From Candidatus Babelota bacterium (lineage in GTDB: Bacteria; JAGOBX01), in contig JAGOBX010000097.1 in the NCBI GenBank assembly GCA_017999075.1, forward strand, positions 1 through 9,861: a stretch of 9,861 nt of DNA. The letters are read 5' to 3'. Shown in pieces: positions 1 through 7,952 of this stretch. How positions within the stretch are numbered: position 1 is the stretch's first letter; every line of letters starts with the position of its first letter. Position numbers and translations under genes: made by a program. Under the pieces are notes generated by a model. The model ran no database searches. It was not told the DNA's origin and saw nothing but the letters and a program-made list of their open reading frames with translations.

Positions 1-1700
1 ATATTTCCCAAATAATCAAGGTATTCGCTTGAAATAGTGGCTGTTCTTCCAAAAATATCTTCAAATCCGTAATATGTATTCCATGTATATTTTATATGAT
101 ATGCTGCATTAACTCTATATGAACTTATGTCAGTTTCCTTGTTTTTAATATATTCAGCAAAACTTGAATATGCTGTTATCTCATTTTTTATATTCAATGA
201 AAACGATAATAATTTCCAGTCAACACGCCACAAATCTGCAATTGTCAAAAAAAACAATATTATAAAAAAATATATTTTTCCATTTTTTTTATCGGAAAAC
301 ATTTTCATTGTCAATATAACAGCAAAACTGATAATAAAAAAAAACAATAAACTTTCAGACATGATTGAAATACAATTTTCAGGAACTGAATTTTTTACAA
401 AATGATTCAGCCACAAACTCCTATATCCTAAAGAATAAATTTTGTTATATGTAAGTTGAATAAAATTAATTGTCCCATTTTTAAAAATATTAACTATCAA
501 AAGAATTATTAAAGAACACAATGGAATCACAAAAAATATTTTAAAAAACCTGCGCAGTTTCAGATATTCCGAAATCCCTAAAGCTGCAGAAAAAATCAAA
601 GCAAATGAAAAAATAGTCAATGCTCGAGTTGGAGCTCTGAAAATTCCAAATCCGGGAAGTTTCAATATATAAGCATATAACGGGTTAAACTTGCCCAAAC
701 TCAAAAAAAATGAAAAAAACAATATAAATAAAAATATAAATTTATTTTTTTTATTGGTTAAAATAAAAAAATACAATGCAAAAATCAATACAGGTATTCC
801 GCAATAACCTCCATAGTATGTTGTTGACGCTCCAAAAAAATTAAACTCCCTATCTCCGAAAAAATCAGCAAAAACAAAAGTCAAAATCTGATCAGGTTTT
901 AATGACAAACCTGTTGAATACCTGAAACTCGAACCTTCAGCGCGAGGAGTGGTTTTTGCAAATTGCAGCGTGGGAAGCAGTTGAACACTTACGATTAAAA
1001 ATGCAAGAATTCCTGACAAACAATAATATTTAAACTTAGAAATTTTCTCAGTTTTAACAAAAACCATATTATATATAAAAATCAGACCAAGAATTATATG
1101 CGTATAAAACACATACTGTAAATGTCCTGCTAAAATCTGCATGGATACAGTTAAAGCAAAAATAGAAGTATATCTCAAATTTTTATATTCCATTAACTTT
1201 AAAAAACAATAAATTATTGCCGGCATCCAGCATAAAGTAGCAATTATTCCGTAATTTGCGTCTTTTAAAGCCTGTCCGAACATACCAGTAAACATAAACA
1301 TTATTCCTGAAAGAATTGAAACATAAAAATCTCCTGTTATTTTCCAAATTAAAAAAAACATAAAAAAACCTGATAAAGCAAAATGAAATACAGTCAAATA
1401 ATTAATTTGGAGTTCTACCGGAAGAAAATTAAAAATATAATACAGCGGATAGAAATTCTGCGATTGAATTTCAGCAAGAAACGATTCGCCTGAAAACCTG
1501 AATTTATCCCATAGCGGCATTTCAAAATTCGATATAATTTTCTGAGAAATAATTTTATTCGGAAAAAAAAGATCGCGGTTATCTTCATTAAAAAAATAAA
1601 AATCAAAAAAAATAAGTTTATAACAAAAAATTATTGAAACAAAAATATAAAAAAAAACAATTATGATAATTTTTTTTTTAATGGAAAAATTTAAATGCAT
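1..1700 (-). CDS. YfhO-like multi-pass membrane protein (3' end outside window)
   Basis: The frame stays open from an ATG at 1700 to the left edge, giving 566 visible residues; the C-terminus is missing. The protein is very hydrophobic. It has an N-terminal membrane segment (about residues 11-31), then a soluble loop containing MPLWDKFRFSGES and QNFYPLYY (61-88), which matches the W-[D/N]-P-x-x-x-x-GEP...FYPL pattern of YfhO family proteins. Many further membrane segments follow. Other family-like stretches are AGHLQYVFY (191-199), LSLKPDQILTFVF (266-278), YYGGYCGIPVL (295-305) and LPGFGIFRAPTRAL (348-361). After the last visible membrane segment (about 477-489), an extracytoplasmic-looking part begins with DLWRVDW. 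YfhO proteins are GT-C-like membrane proteins linked to glycosylation of lipid-carried or wall polymers; the donor and acceptor here are unknown. The start lies 5 bp after the radical SAM stop, with a weak GAG motif inside that gene, so translational coupling is likely. Family assignment is confident; exact activity is not. Confidence 0.85.
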   Translation of the reverse strand, partial: MHLNFSIKKKIIIIVFFYIFVSIIFCYKLIFFDFYFFNEDNRDLFFPNKIISQKIISNFEMPLWDKFRFSGESFLAEIQSQNFYPLYYIFNFLPVELQINYLTVFHFALSGFFMFFLIWKITGDFYVSILSGIMFMFTGMFGQALKDANYGIIATLCWMPAIIYCFLKLMEYKNLRYTSIFALTVSMQILAGHLQYVFYTHIILGLIFIYNMVFVKTEKISKFKYYCLSGILAFLIVSVQLLPTLQFAKTTPRAEGSSFRYSTGLSLKPDQILTFVFADFFGDREFNFFGASTTYYGGYCGIPVLIFALYFFILTNKKNKFIFLFILFFSFFLSLGKFNPLYAYILKLPGFGIFRAPTRALTIFSFALIFSAALGISEYLKLRRFFKIFFVIPLCSLIILLIVNIFKNGTINFIQLTYNKIYSLGYRSLWLNHFVKNSVPENCISIMSESLLFFFIISFAVILTMKMFSDKKNGKIYFFIILFFLTIADLWRVDWKLLSFSLNIKNEITAYSSFAEYIKNKETDISSYRVNAAYHIKYTWNTYYGFEDIFGRTATISSEYLDYLGN

Positions 1701-1705
1701 TACAC

Positions 1706-3112
1706 TCAATTTTTGATTTTTGATTTAAAAAATCTGATAAATGATATTCCAAGTTTAAAAAAATGAAGCGGATTGAAAAGTCCGGCAAATTTGAATGTTA
1801 ATTTAAATAAATGAATCGGCCTTAAATAAAACTTTCTGTATGCTTTAGAAAATAATGCATTCAATTCTGTTCTGCTCACTTCAGGCAATTCTATTACGGC
1901 ATTTCCATATCTAAGAAACTTATCGAGTTCTTTTGTGGCGAACATAACGCCGTCTTTATTTTCAGCCTGGGTCCATACTTCAGTTCCCGGCAAAGGCGTC
2001 AACAAACTGAATTGAGCAAGGTCAACTTTATTTTTTACTGCAAAATTAATAGTCTGATTAATAGAATCCTTCGTATCTCCCGGAAGACCTATCATTAAAA
2101 AACCATACACGATTATTTTATATGAATGAGCCCAATCTATAACCTGCCTGACTTTATCAAGTTTAATGCCTTTTTTAATGTTTTTTAAAATCTCATTGTT
2201 TCCTGATTCAATCCCTATATGAATAATCTTACATCCGGTATCAGCCATAATTTTCAATAATTCAGAATCTACCGTGTTTATATGAGTATTGCACGTCCAT
2301 TTAAATTTGTATTTGTTGGAAGCAAGTTTTGAACAAAGCTCTACAACCCTGTCTTTTCTCAAAGTAAATGTATCGTCCCAAAAAGAAAATTTCTTAAATC
2401 CGTAATGTTCATACAAATAATTCATTTCTTCTACAATATTTTCCGCACTTCTAAATCTGTATATGCCTTTATCAATAATTTTTGATGCGCAAAAAGTACA
2501 TTGAAACGGACATCCTCTGCCTGAAATGATCCCCATTGATTTACCAAAATAAAATGAACTGTATCGATCCATTGCCAACTGTTCATATAAAGGAAACGGA
2601 AATTTATCAAGATTATATTCTATTTCACGATCACCGGTAAAATACGTATTTTTTTCATTTTTGTAATAAATCCCTTTTATTGAATCAAGTTTTATTCCTG
2701 AACAAATTTCAAGCATAGTTATTTCACCGTCGCCTACTGCAACTATATCAATTTCCGGATAGCTTATAGTTTCTTCAGGTAAACTAGTAGGGTGCGGACC
2801 TCCGAAAACGACTTTAATTTTATTGTCGACTTTTTTTATAATTTTTGCAATTGCAAGAGCAGCGCTGAATTGAGGTGATGTAGAACCTATGCCTATAATT
2901 TCAGGATTTTCTTTTTCAATAATATCTCTGATTTGATTAAGGTTATCTATTTCAAACATCAAATCATATATGCGGACATCTATTCCCTGTGATTTCAGAT
3001 ATGCCCCTATGTAACCTATGCCTGTCGGAGGTATTCCCCATCCGATTTTTTTTATGTTCAATCCTCCGTAAGTATCAATATACGGAGGAGAAAATAACAA
3101 TACTTTAGCCAT
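1706..3112 (-). CDS. B12-binding domain radical SAM protein
   Basis: This is a 468-residue protein if started at MAKVLLFSPP (ATG at 3112). The frame extends 19 codons further upstream, but that extension lies inside the kinase gene and does not resemble the family start. A GGGA motif about 9 nt before this ATG also favours it. Residues 1-135 form a cobalamin-binding-like Rossmann domain, with GIPPTGIGYIGAYL at 26-39 and GGPHPT at 104-109; the DxHxxG motif of base-off methyltransferases is not seen. The radical SAM core follows, with the 4Fe-4S motif C201-x3-C205-x2-C208 in GRGCPFQCTFC, then FSFWDDTF (243-249 region), GIESGN (300-305) and a late TPLPGTE (372-378). The C-terminus (about 430-468) is rich in Phe, Leu and Lys and may contact the membrane. 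Such enzymes catalyse radical methylations or ring and carbon-skeleton changes, often on lipids, glycans or secondary metabolites. The substrate is unknown. The gene overlaps the kinase stop by 8 bp. Confidence 0.9.
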   Translation of the reverse strand: MAKVLLFSPPYIDTYGGLNIKKIGWGIPPTGIGYIGAYLKSQGIDVRIYDLMFEIDNLNQIRDIIEKENPEIIGIGSTSPQFSAALAIAKIIKKVDNKIKVVFGGPHPTSLPEETISYPEIDIVAVGDGEITMLEICSGIKLDSIKGIYYKNEKNTYFTGDREIEYNLDKFPFPLYEQLAMDRYSSFYFGKSMGIISGRGCPFQCTFCASKIIDKGIYRFRSAENIVEEMNYLYEHYGFKKFSFWDDTFTLRKDRVVELCSKLASNKYKFKWTCNTHINTVDSELLKIMADTGCKIIHIGIESGNNEILKNIKKGIKLDKVRQVIDWAHSYKIIVYGFLMIGLPGDTKDSINQTINFAVKNKVDLAQFSLLTPLPGTEVWTQAENKDGVMFATKELDKFLRYGNAVIELPEVSRTELNALFSKAYRKFYLRPIHLFKLTFKFAGLFNPLHFFKLGISFIRFFKSKIKN

Positions 3113-4655
3113 ATATTTTTTTCCCGAAAAATATTTTATTGACCAATTTTTCCAACGTTTCAATCTCAAACGGTTTTTTCAAATATGCAGAATATTTCAA
3201 ATTTTTTATTACTTTGACAGTTGATTCGTTTTGTCCTGATATAAAAACTACAGGCAAATCAGGTCTGATTTTTTTTATCATATCAAACAACCTGTCACCT
3301 TTTAATTTAGGCATGAATATATCAAGAAAAACCAAATCATATTTATTTAACTTTATCAGTTTTTCAAGGTTTTTTGAATTTTCAACACAATCACAATTAT
3401 TGTATCCAAGTTTCAAAAACATTTTTTTCATTAATGAAAGTATTTCCAATTCGTCATCTATAACAAGTATTTTAAAATCATAACAATGATTTTTCCCCAG
3501 AACTTCAGGTTCTTTTTTTTCAACTTTTTTAATATTTTCATTATACACAGGTATTTCTATTGTAAAACTCGAACCTATTCCAGGTTTGCTTTCAATTTTT
3601 ATATTTCCATTATGATTCTTTATTATAGAATAAGATATGGTTAGTCCCAGTCCTGAACCTTTTAATCCCAGCTCATCTTTAGTATGAGCTCCTTTAGTTG
3701 TGAAAAACGGATTAAAAATATTTTTTTTTATTTCATCATCCATCCCTATTCCATCATCTGAAATTTTAATCACAATAATATCATTTTCATCTTTAATCGA
3801 TATTGAAATTTTTCCTTTATTCTTTGGTAAAATAGCATGGCGGGCATTTATTATTATATTCAAAAAAACCTGTTGTATCTGATCAAAATCAACATACGCT
3901 TTATTCTTTGACTTATAAACTTTACTTATTTTTATATTTTCAAGTTCAAAATTATTTTTCTGGATTTCAATAACTTTATCCATTATATCTGAAACATTAA
4001 ACAATTCTTTTTTTAAAGGTTTAACTGTTGCAAACCTAAGCATATCATTTACAATTACAGAAGCGCGTTTTGCCTGTTCCTCAATAATTTTTAACACTCC
4101 TATCATTTCCTGCTTAGTAGATTCATATTTCAAAGTTACCTGAACATTCCCGTAAATTATTGCAAGTATATTATTAAACTCATGGGCAACTCCTGCAGCA
4201 AGCTGGCCAACTGCAGCTATTTTTTCCGAATGAATAAGCTGCTGTTCAAGTTTTTTTAATTCAGATATATTTCTGATAAATAATTGTATTATTCCGTTAT
4301 TTTCAGATGAAACAAGTTTTGAACTTACGCTTATCGGAAGCAGCATTTGTTTTTTGGTTACCAGATATGAATGATATAACATTGAAATATCTCTTTTCAG
4401 TTTATCATTCAAAATATGAAACGGCTCATCAAAACATATTATCTGTTTAAGTTTCATCCTGCCAATTTCTTCTTTAGAATAACCTGTCATTGAACATAGA
4501 TTTTTATTAAATTCAATGATTTTCCCATTAAAATCATGGATAATTATAGCTTCATTAACATTATCTACTATAGTTTTATATTTTTTTTCGCTTTCTTTCA
4601 ATCTTTCAGTCAAATAAATTAATTTTTTATAATGTTTAATTGTTTTTTTTTCCAT
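3105..4655 (-). CDS. Hybrid histidine kinase: PAS-HisKA-HATPase-receiver
   Basis: This is a soluble sensor kinase of about 516 residues with no membrane segment or signal peptide. Positions below count from a GTG at 4658, one codon upstream of the ATG at 4655. A short N-terminal coiled region leads into a PAS domain (about 24-133). The HisKA phosphoacceptor is H159 in AAGVAHEFNN. The ATPase domain shows the N box (NIIINARHA, 267-275), G1 (DDGIGM, 301-306), F box (NPFFTTK) and G2 (GSGLGL, 334-339). A receiver domain at about 395-510 has acidic D401/D402, phosphoacceptor D446 (LVFLDIFMP), S474 and K495 (LKKPFE). All catalytic residues are present, so it should be active. There is no output domain, so the signal must pass to another protein, by phosphotransfer or contact. 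A GAG motif precedes both possible starts; I prefer the ATG, weakly. The gene sits between an oxidoreductase (about 64-bp gap) and the radical SAM gene (8-bp overlap), suggesting that it senses or controls the pathway it is transcribed with. Confidence 0.93.
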   Translation of the reverse strand: MEKKTIKHYKKLIYLTERLKESEKKYKTIVDNVNEAIIIHDFNGKIIEFNKNLCSMTGYSKEEIGRMKLKQIICFDEPFHILNDKLKRDISMLYHSYLVTKKQMLLPISVSSKLVSSENNGIIQLFIRNISELKKLEQQLIHSEKIAAVGQLAAGVAHEFNNILAIIYGNVQVTLKYESTKQEMIGVLKIIEEQAKRASVIVNDMLRFATVKPLKKELFNVSDIMDKVIEIQKNNFELENIKISKVYKSKNKAYVDFDQIQQVFLNIIINARHAILPKNKGKISISIKDENDIIVIKISDDGIGMDDEIKKNIFNPFFTTKGAHTKDELGLKGSGLGLTISYSIIKNHNGNIKIESKPGIGSSFTIEIPVYNENIKKVEKKEPEVLGKNHCYDFKILVIDDELEILSLMKKMFLKLGYNNCDCVENSKNLEKLIKLNKYDLVFLDIFMPKLKGDRLFDMIKKIRPDLPVVFISGQNESTVKVIKNLKYSAYLKKPFEIETLEKLVNKIFFGKKIYG

Positions 4656-4719
4656 CACATTATACTCATTAAATTTCGAAAAAAATATATCATATCAACA
4701 CGAAAAATGCATTATATTT

Positions 4720-5817
4720 TTAATCTACCATATTTTTAACGTAATCAGCTATAGACAAAGAAGCTGTTAATCCTGGAGATTCTATCCCAATAAGATTAAT
4801 TAATCCTGAAACCTCTCCTTCTTCTTTTTTTATAATGAAATCTTTAATTCCCTTACCATTGATTTTCGGCCGTATCCCGGCGCAGTCCGGAATAAAATTT
4901 TTTTCTTCAAGCCCTGAAATAAGTTTGGAAGCCGAAGAAAAAAATATATTTTTTTTATCAGGATTCACATCATAATTTATTATTTCAATAAATTCTGTAT
5001 CTGGACCAAATCTTAGTCTGCCGCCCAAATCTACCGTAGCATGAACACCAAGCCCTGTTAAATGCTCAGCAGGCGCAGGATAAACTAAAATTTTAACAGG
5101 CGATGATTTTGAATAACTGAAATAACTTCCTTTACAATACCTTAGTTTATATTCTTTTTCAACAACATCAATTCCGGCAAGCTCGGCAATTCTATCAGAA
5201 TTTAATCCTGCGCAATTAATTAAAAACCTCGTTTTAAATCTGTATTCCGAATCATTTTTCGAACCTATTATAAAACCAAAATTATTTTTTTCTATATAGT
5301 CAACTTCTGCCCCGAAAACGAATGTTACTCCTGATTCTTCAGCTTTATAATACAATTTTTTCATATAAGAATGCGAATCAAAAATACCTGTATTTTTTAA
5401 ATGAATAGCAAAAATTCCTTTAACAAAAGGTTCAATTTTTTCAATATAACCTGAATCCACAATGTTTATATTTTCAACTCCATTCTTTTTCCCTGTGTCA
5501 TATAATTTTTCTATAACCGGAATTTCATTTTTGTCTGAAGCTGCTATAAGTTTTCCCGTTTCCAAAAAATCAACATTATTTTTTTTAAGGAACTCGTAAA
5601 GTTTTTGCGCGCCTTCAACACAAAGTTTTGCTTTTAAAGAACCTGTCGGATAATATATTCCGGAATGAATTACTTCACTGTTCCTGCTGCTTGTTTCCTG
5701 TCCGAACTTTTCATTTTTTTCGATAACGATTATGTTGTCATATTTTTCGCTTAATACTGCTGCTACGGCAAGTCCTACAGCTCCAGCTCCAATAACCGTA
5801 ATATTCACTTCATCCAT
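4720..5817 (-). CDS. FAD-dependent oxidoreductase, LhgO-like (DAO family)
   Basis: This 365-residue flavoprotein has an N-terminal dinucleotide-binding motif GAGAVG (10-15), followed by the acidic end of the second strand in IIVIEKNEKFGQETS. The segment SSRNSEVIHSGIYYPTGSLK (44-63) and the late LGVHATVDLGGRLRFGPD are hallmarks of the L-2-hydroxyglutarate oxidase/dehydrogenase (LhgO/L2HGDH) branch of the DAO superfamily. A C-terminal GIESPGLTASLSIA closes the FAD-binding fold. Length suits a lean bacterial LhgO relative. Characterised members oxidise L-2-hydroxyglutarate to 2-oxoglutarate, passing electrons to the quinone pool. Many paralogues in biosynthetic clusters have unknown 2-hydroxyacid or amine substrates, so lhgO itself is not claimed. 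The start ATG is preceded by a GGA about 9 nt upstream and an extra GGAG further away. It lies 38 bp after the asnB-like gene, almost certainly in the same transcript. Whether it supplies a building block or is simply metabolic cannot be read from sequence. Confidence 0.85.
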   Translation of the reverse strand: MDEVNITVIGAGAVGLAVAAVLSEKYDNIIVIEKNEKFGQETSSRNSEVIHSGIYYPTGSLKAKLCVEGAQKLYEFLKKNNVDFLETGKLIAASDKNEIPVIEKLYDTGKKNGVENINIVDSGYIEKIEPFVKGIFAIHLKNTGIFDSHSYMKKLYYKAEESGVTFVFGAEVDYIEKNNFGFIIGSKNDSEYRFKTRFLINCAGLNSDRIAELAGIDVVEKEYKLRYCKGSYFSYSKSSPVKILVYPAPAEHLTGLGVHATVDLGGRLRFGPDTEFIEIINYDVNPDKKNIFFSSASKLISGLEEKNFIPDCAGIRPKINGKGIKDFIIKKEEGEVSGLINLIGIESPGLTASLSIADYVKNMVD

Positions 5818-5855
5818 AATTATTATTCCATAACTCCGATTTTAAAATCTTATTT

Positions 5856-7763
5856 TCAATCAAAAAATTTTCTAAACCACAATTCTAAACATAACAGATT
5901 CCATAACCTGTATCCATGTTCTTCTTTAGCGTCAAAATGCATTTTTTTCATCAGTTCAACTTCATTTTTTTTTAAAATATTACGTTCATAAAATCTATCT
6001 GAAATAATATCATTCAAATAATTTTTCAAATCTGTTCTGAACCATTCGGATATCGGAACAGTAAATCCCATTTTTTCTCGGTTTATAAGGTTTGAGGGAA
6101 TATAATCTTTAAATGTTTCTTTTAAAATATATTTCGGGGTTTTTCCTTTAAGTTTTAAATTGGACGGTATTGAAGAAGCAAATTCCACAAACAAATGATC
6201 CATAAACGGCGCTCTGCATTCAAGAGATACCGCCATTGATGCTATATCTACTTTAGTCATAATGTCATCAGGAAGATACGTGTTCAAATCCGTATAAAGC
6301 AATCTGTCAATATTATCGATAAAATTTTCATCTGCGTTTTTTATGTTTTCGTTCAACCCGAAAAAATAATTTTCAATCAATTTTTTCGAATCAGAATTTT
6401 TGATTTTACTTGAAAATGTCTCTGTATAAAATTTTTGTTTGGAGGTGGTGTTGAAATCTTCTATCATAGGCAAATACCTGTCTATTTTATTGTTTCCAAT
6501 CGCTTCTACAAGCCTGTAAAACTTATTATATTTTGTCTGCTGTTTAGAAGAACTCGGAATAATTTTCAATATTTTATCACAAATAAATTTTCTTGAATTT
6601 TCAGGAATAAATTCAAACATAGAACCAAGTTTAAATCCCAAATATCTTAAGTATCCGGCAAAATTTTCATCTCCTGCATCGCCGCTTAATGCCACTGTAA
6701 CATATTTCCTTGTTTCCCGGGAAAGATAATAAGTAGGGAGCATTGAAGGATCAGCAAAAGGTTCATTATAATGCCACACAAGTTTTTCCAAATCATTAAT
6801 TATATCTGATTTAACTATAAAAGTATGATGGTCGGTTTTAAATTTCTCCGCTACCTGCTGGGCAAAATGACTTTCATTAAATCTTTTTTCTTCAAATCCT
6901 ATAGAAAATGTTTTGATGGGAACTGAACTAAGTTCGCTCATCAATCCTACTATGATATTACTGTCAATTCCGCCTGATAAAAATGCACCTAACGGAACAT
7001 CCGATATCATTCTTAACTTTACCGATTCTGTAAGAATCCGTTTAATTTCTGATTTTATAAAAGTTATATCATTTATTTTTTCTGTTTTAAACCAATTATT
7101 CCAATATTTTTCAATATGAACTTTTCCATCTTTAAATAATAAAAAATGACCATGCGGCAATTTTTTTACATCTTCAAAAGCCGAATAAGGATGCGGAACA
7201 TATTTAAATGATAAATAATGATGGATCGCAGTATAATCGGGTTTTTTTATAAATCTCCCATCCTGCAAAATAGATTTAATTTCAGAAGCAAAATAAAATA
7301 TTCCGTTCTGCAAAGAATAATATAACGGTTTTTTTCCAAGTCTGTCTCGCGCTGCGAATAAAAGTTTTTTTTTAAAATCATACAAAACAAATGCAAACAT
7401 TCCACGTAAATGTTGAATGCAGTTTGTTCCGTATTCTTCATACATTTTCAACAAAACTTCAGTATCGCAGTTTGAAACAAATTTGTGACCCTTGATTTCA
7501 AGGTACTTACGCAGTTCTGGAAAATTATATATTTCTCCGTTAAAAACAAGAATTTTTTCTTTATCCTGACTTAAAAACGGCTGATGTCCTGCATCTGACA
7601 AATCAAGTATACTTAATCTTCTGTGTCCGAATCCTATATTGTCTCTGATATAAATTCCCGAATCGTCAGGACCTCTGTGTTCAATCACATCCGTCATTCT
7701 AATCAGCATTTGTTTATCCGGATGTTTTCCATTATGTTCAATGATTCCGCAAATTCCGCACAT
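5856..7763 (-). CDS. asnB: AsnB-type asparagine synthase (glutamine-hydrolysing)
   Basis: This 635-residue class II amidotransferase transfers glutamine-derived ammonia to an adenylated carboxylate, classically aspartate to asparagine. The start is set by MCGICG: Cys2 must become the N-terminal nucleophile after Met removal, so a TTG five codons upstream is rejected. The glutaminase domain (about 2-200) has RGPDDSG (30-36), FNGEIYN (74-80), D100 and RDRLGKKPLYY (139-149). The synthetase domain has the PP-loop LSGGIDS (262-268), FADPSMLP (336-343), SGDAGDENFAGY (360-371, where most relatives have SGDGGDE) and KVDIASM...ECRAPFMDH (504-523). Near the C-terminus is EKMGFTVPISEWFR. It is complete and should be active. 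As the first gene of a minus-strand group containing radical SAM and YfhO-like genes, it could be a specialised amidotransferase, for example amidating a sugar uronate, rather than the housekeeping enzyme. No Shine-Dalgarno motif is visible before the ATG. Confidence 0.93.
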   Translation of the reverse strand: MCGICGIIEHNGKHPDKQMLIRMTDVIEHRGPDDSGIYIRDNIGFGHRRLSILDLSDAGHQPFLSQDKEKILVFNGEIYNFPELRKYLEIKGHKFVSNCDTEVLLKMYEEYGTNCIQHLRGMFAFVLYDFKKKLLFAARDRLGKKPLYYSLQNGIFYFASEIKSILQDGRFIKKPDYTAIHHYLSFKYVPHPYSAFEDVKKLPHGHFLLFKDGKVHIEKYWNNWFKTEKINDITFIKSEIKRILTESVKLRMISDVPLGAFLSGGIDSNIIVGLMSELSSVPIKTFSIGFEEKRFNESHFAQQVAEKFKTDHHTFIVKSDIINDLEKLVWHYNEPFADPSMLPTYYLSRETRKYVTVALSGDAGDENFAGYLRYLGFKLGSMFEFIPENSRKFICDKILKIIPSSSKQQTKYNKFYRLVEAIGNNKIDRYLPMIEDFNTTSKQKFYTETFSSKIKNSDSKKLIENYFFGLNENIKNADENFIDNIDRLLYTDLNTYLPDDIMTKVDIASMAVSLECRAPFMDHLFVEFASSIPSNLKLKGKTPKYILKETFKDYIPSNLINREKMGFTVPISEWFRTDLKNYLNDIISDRFYERNILKKNEVELMKKMHFDAKEEHGYRLWNLLCLELWFRKFFD

Positions 7764-7767
7764 ATAA

Positions 7768-7796
7768 ATTATAAACAATAAAACATTAAATTTTAA
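7768..7796 (-). promoter_or_regulatory. Candidate asnB promoter, possibly leaderless
   Basis: On the minus strand a perfect TATAAT (7773-7768) lies four bases before the asnB ATG at 7763. A 17-bp spacer separates it from TTAAAA (7796-7791), which matches 4 of 6 minus 35 consensus bases. If used, transcription would begin at or very near the ATG, which fits the absence of a Shine-Dalgarno site. In such A/T-rich DNA a TATAAT can occur by chance; a second TATAAT lies further upstream, around 7815. Confidence 0.35.
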
Positions 7797-7893
7797 TTTA
7801 CTTTTTTTAATTATAATTATTATTCAAAAAAAAATAACTAAATATTTTTCATAAATAAAATAAATGATCAAAAAACGATTAAAAAATTGTTAT

Positions 7894-7912
7894 ATTGACA
7901 TTTACAATCAAT
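7894..7912 (+). repeat. Inverted repeat over the minus 35 box (possible operator)
   Basis: ATTGA (7894-7898) and TCAAT (7908-7912) are perfect inverted arms separated by 9 bp. They cover the minus 35 box and part of the promoter spacer, a place where a dimeric repressor could act. The arms are only 5 bp and A/T rich, so chance is a real alternative. Confidence 0.25.
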
Positions 7913-7923
7913 TTTTATATTAT
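7895..7923 (+). promoter_or_regulatory. Promoter of the ADH synthase operon
   Basis: A perfect minus 35 box TTGACA (7895-7900) is followed after exactly 17 bp by TATTAT (7918-7923), five of six bases of the minus 10 consensus. Transcription would start near 7930 and give a leader of about 125 nt before the ATG at 8055. The pairing of a full TTGACA with an ideal spacer stands out from the A/T background and fits a bacterial housekeeping sigma factor. Confidence 0.6.
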
Positions 7924-7952
7924 ATAGTTATATAAAATGTTTTTGCATTTTC

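Noticed and set aside
127-405. Open frame of 92 codons on the plus strand
   Set aside because: It lies antisense to the YfhO-like gene, whose family motifs run through the same bases. The composition is A/T-driven with no recognisable domain.
1415-1606. Short minus-strand frame at the 5' part of the YfhO-like gene
   Set aside because: It is in a different frame of the same strand as the YfhO-like coding sequence, whose conserved loop motifs lie in the other frame.
1671-1679. A9 tract in the first codons of the YfhO-like gene, and a similar one after the kinase ATG, as possible phase-variation sites
   Set aside because: Runs of this length also occur elsewhere, including inside asnB, as expected in such A/T-rich DNA. 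Frames are intact and nothing sets these tracts apart.
3139-3483. Plus-strand frame of 114 codons
   Set aside because: It is antisense to the receiver domain of the kinase, where the phosphoacceptor Asp and conserved Lys are clearly encoded on the minus strand.
7931-7938. TATAAAAT as an archaeal TATA box for the ADH synthase gene
   Set aside because: A full TTGACA with a 17-bp spacer to TATTAT lies just upstream. The arginine codon use and the fused kinase-receiver gene point to a bacterium; A/T-rich DNA makes TATA-like strings common.
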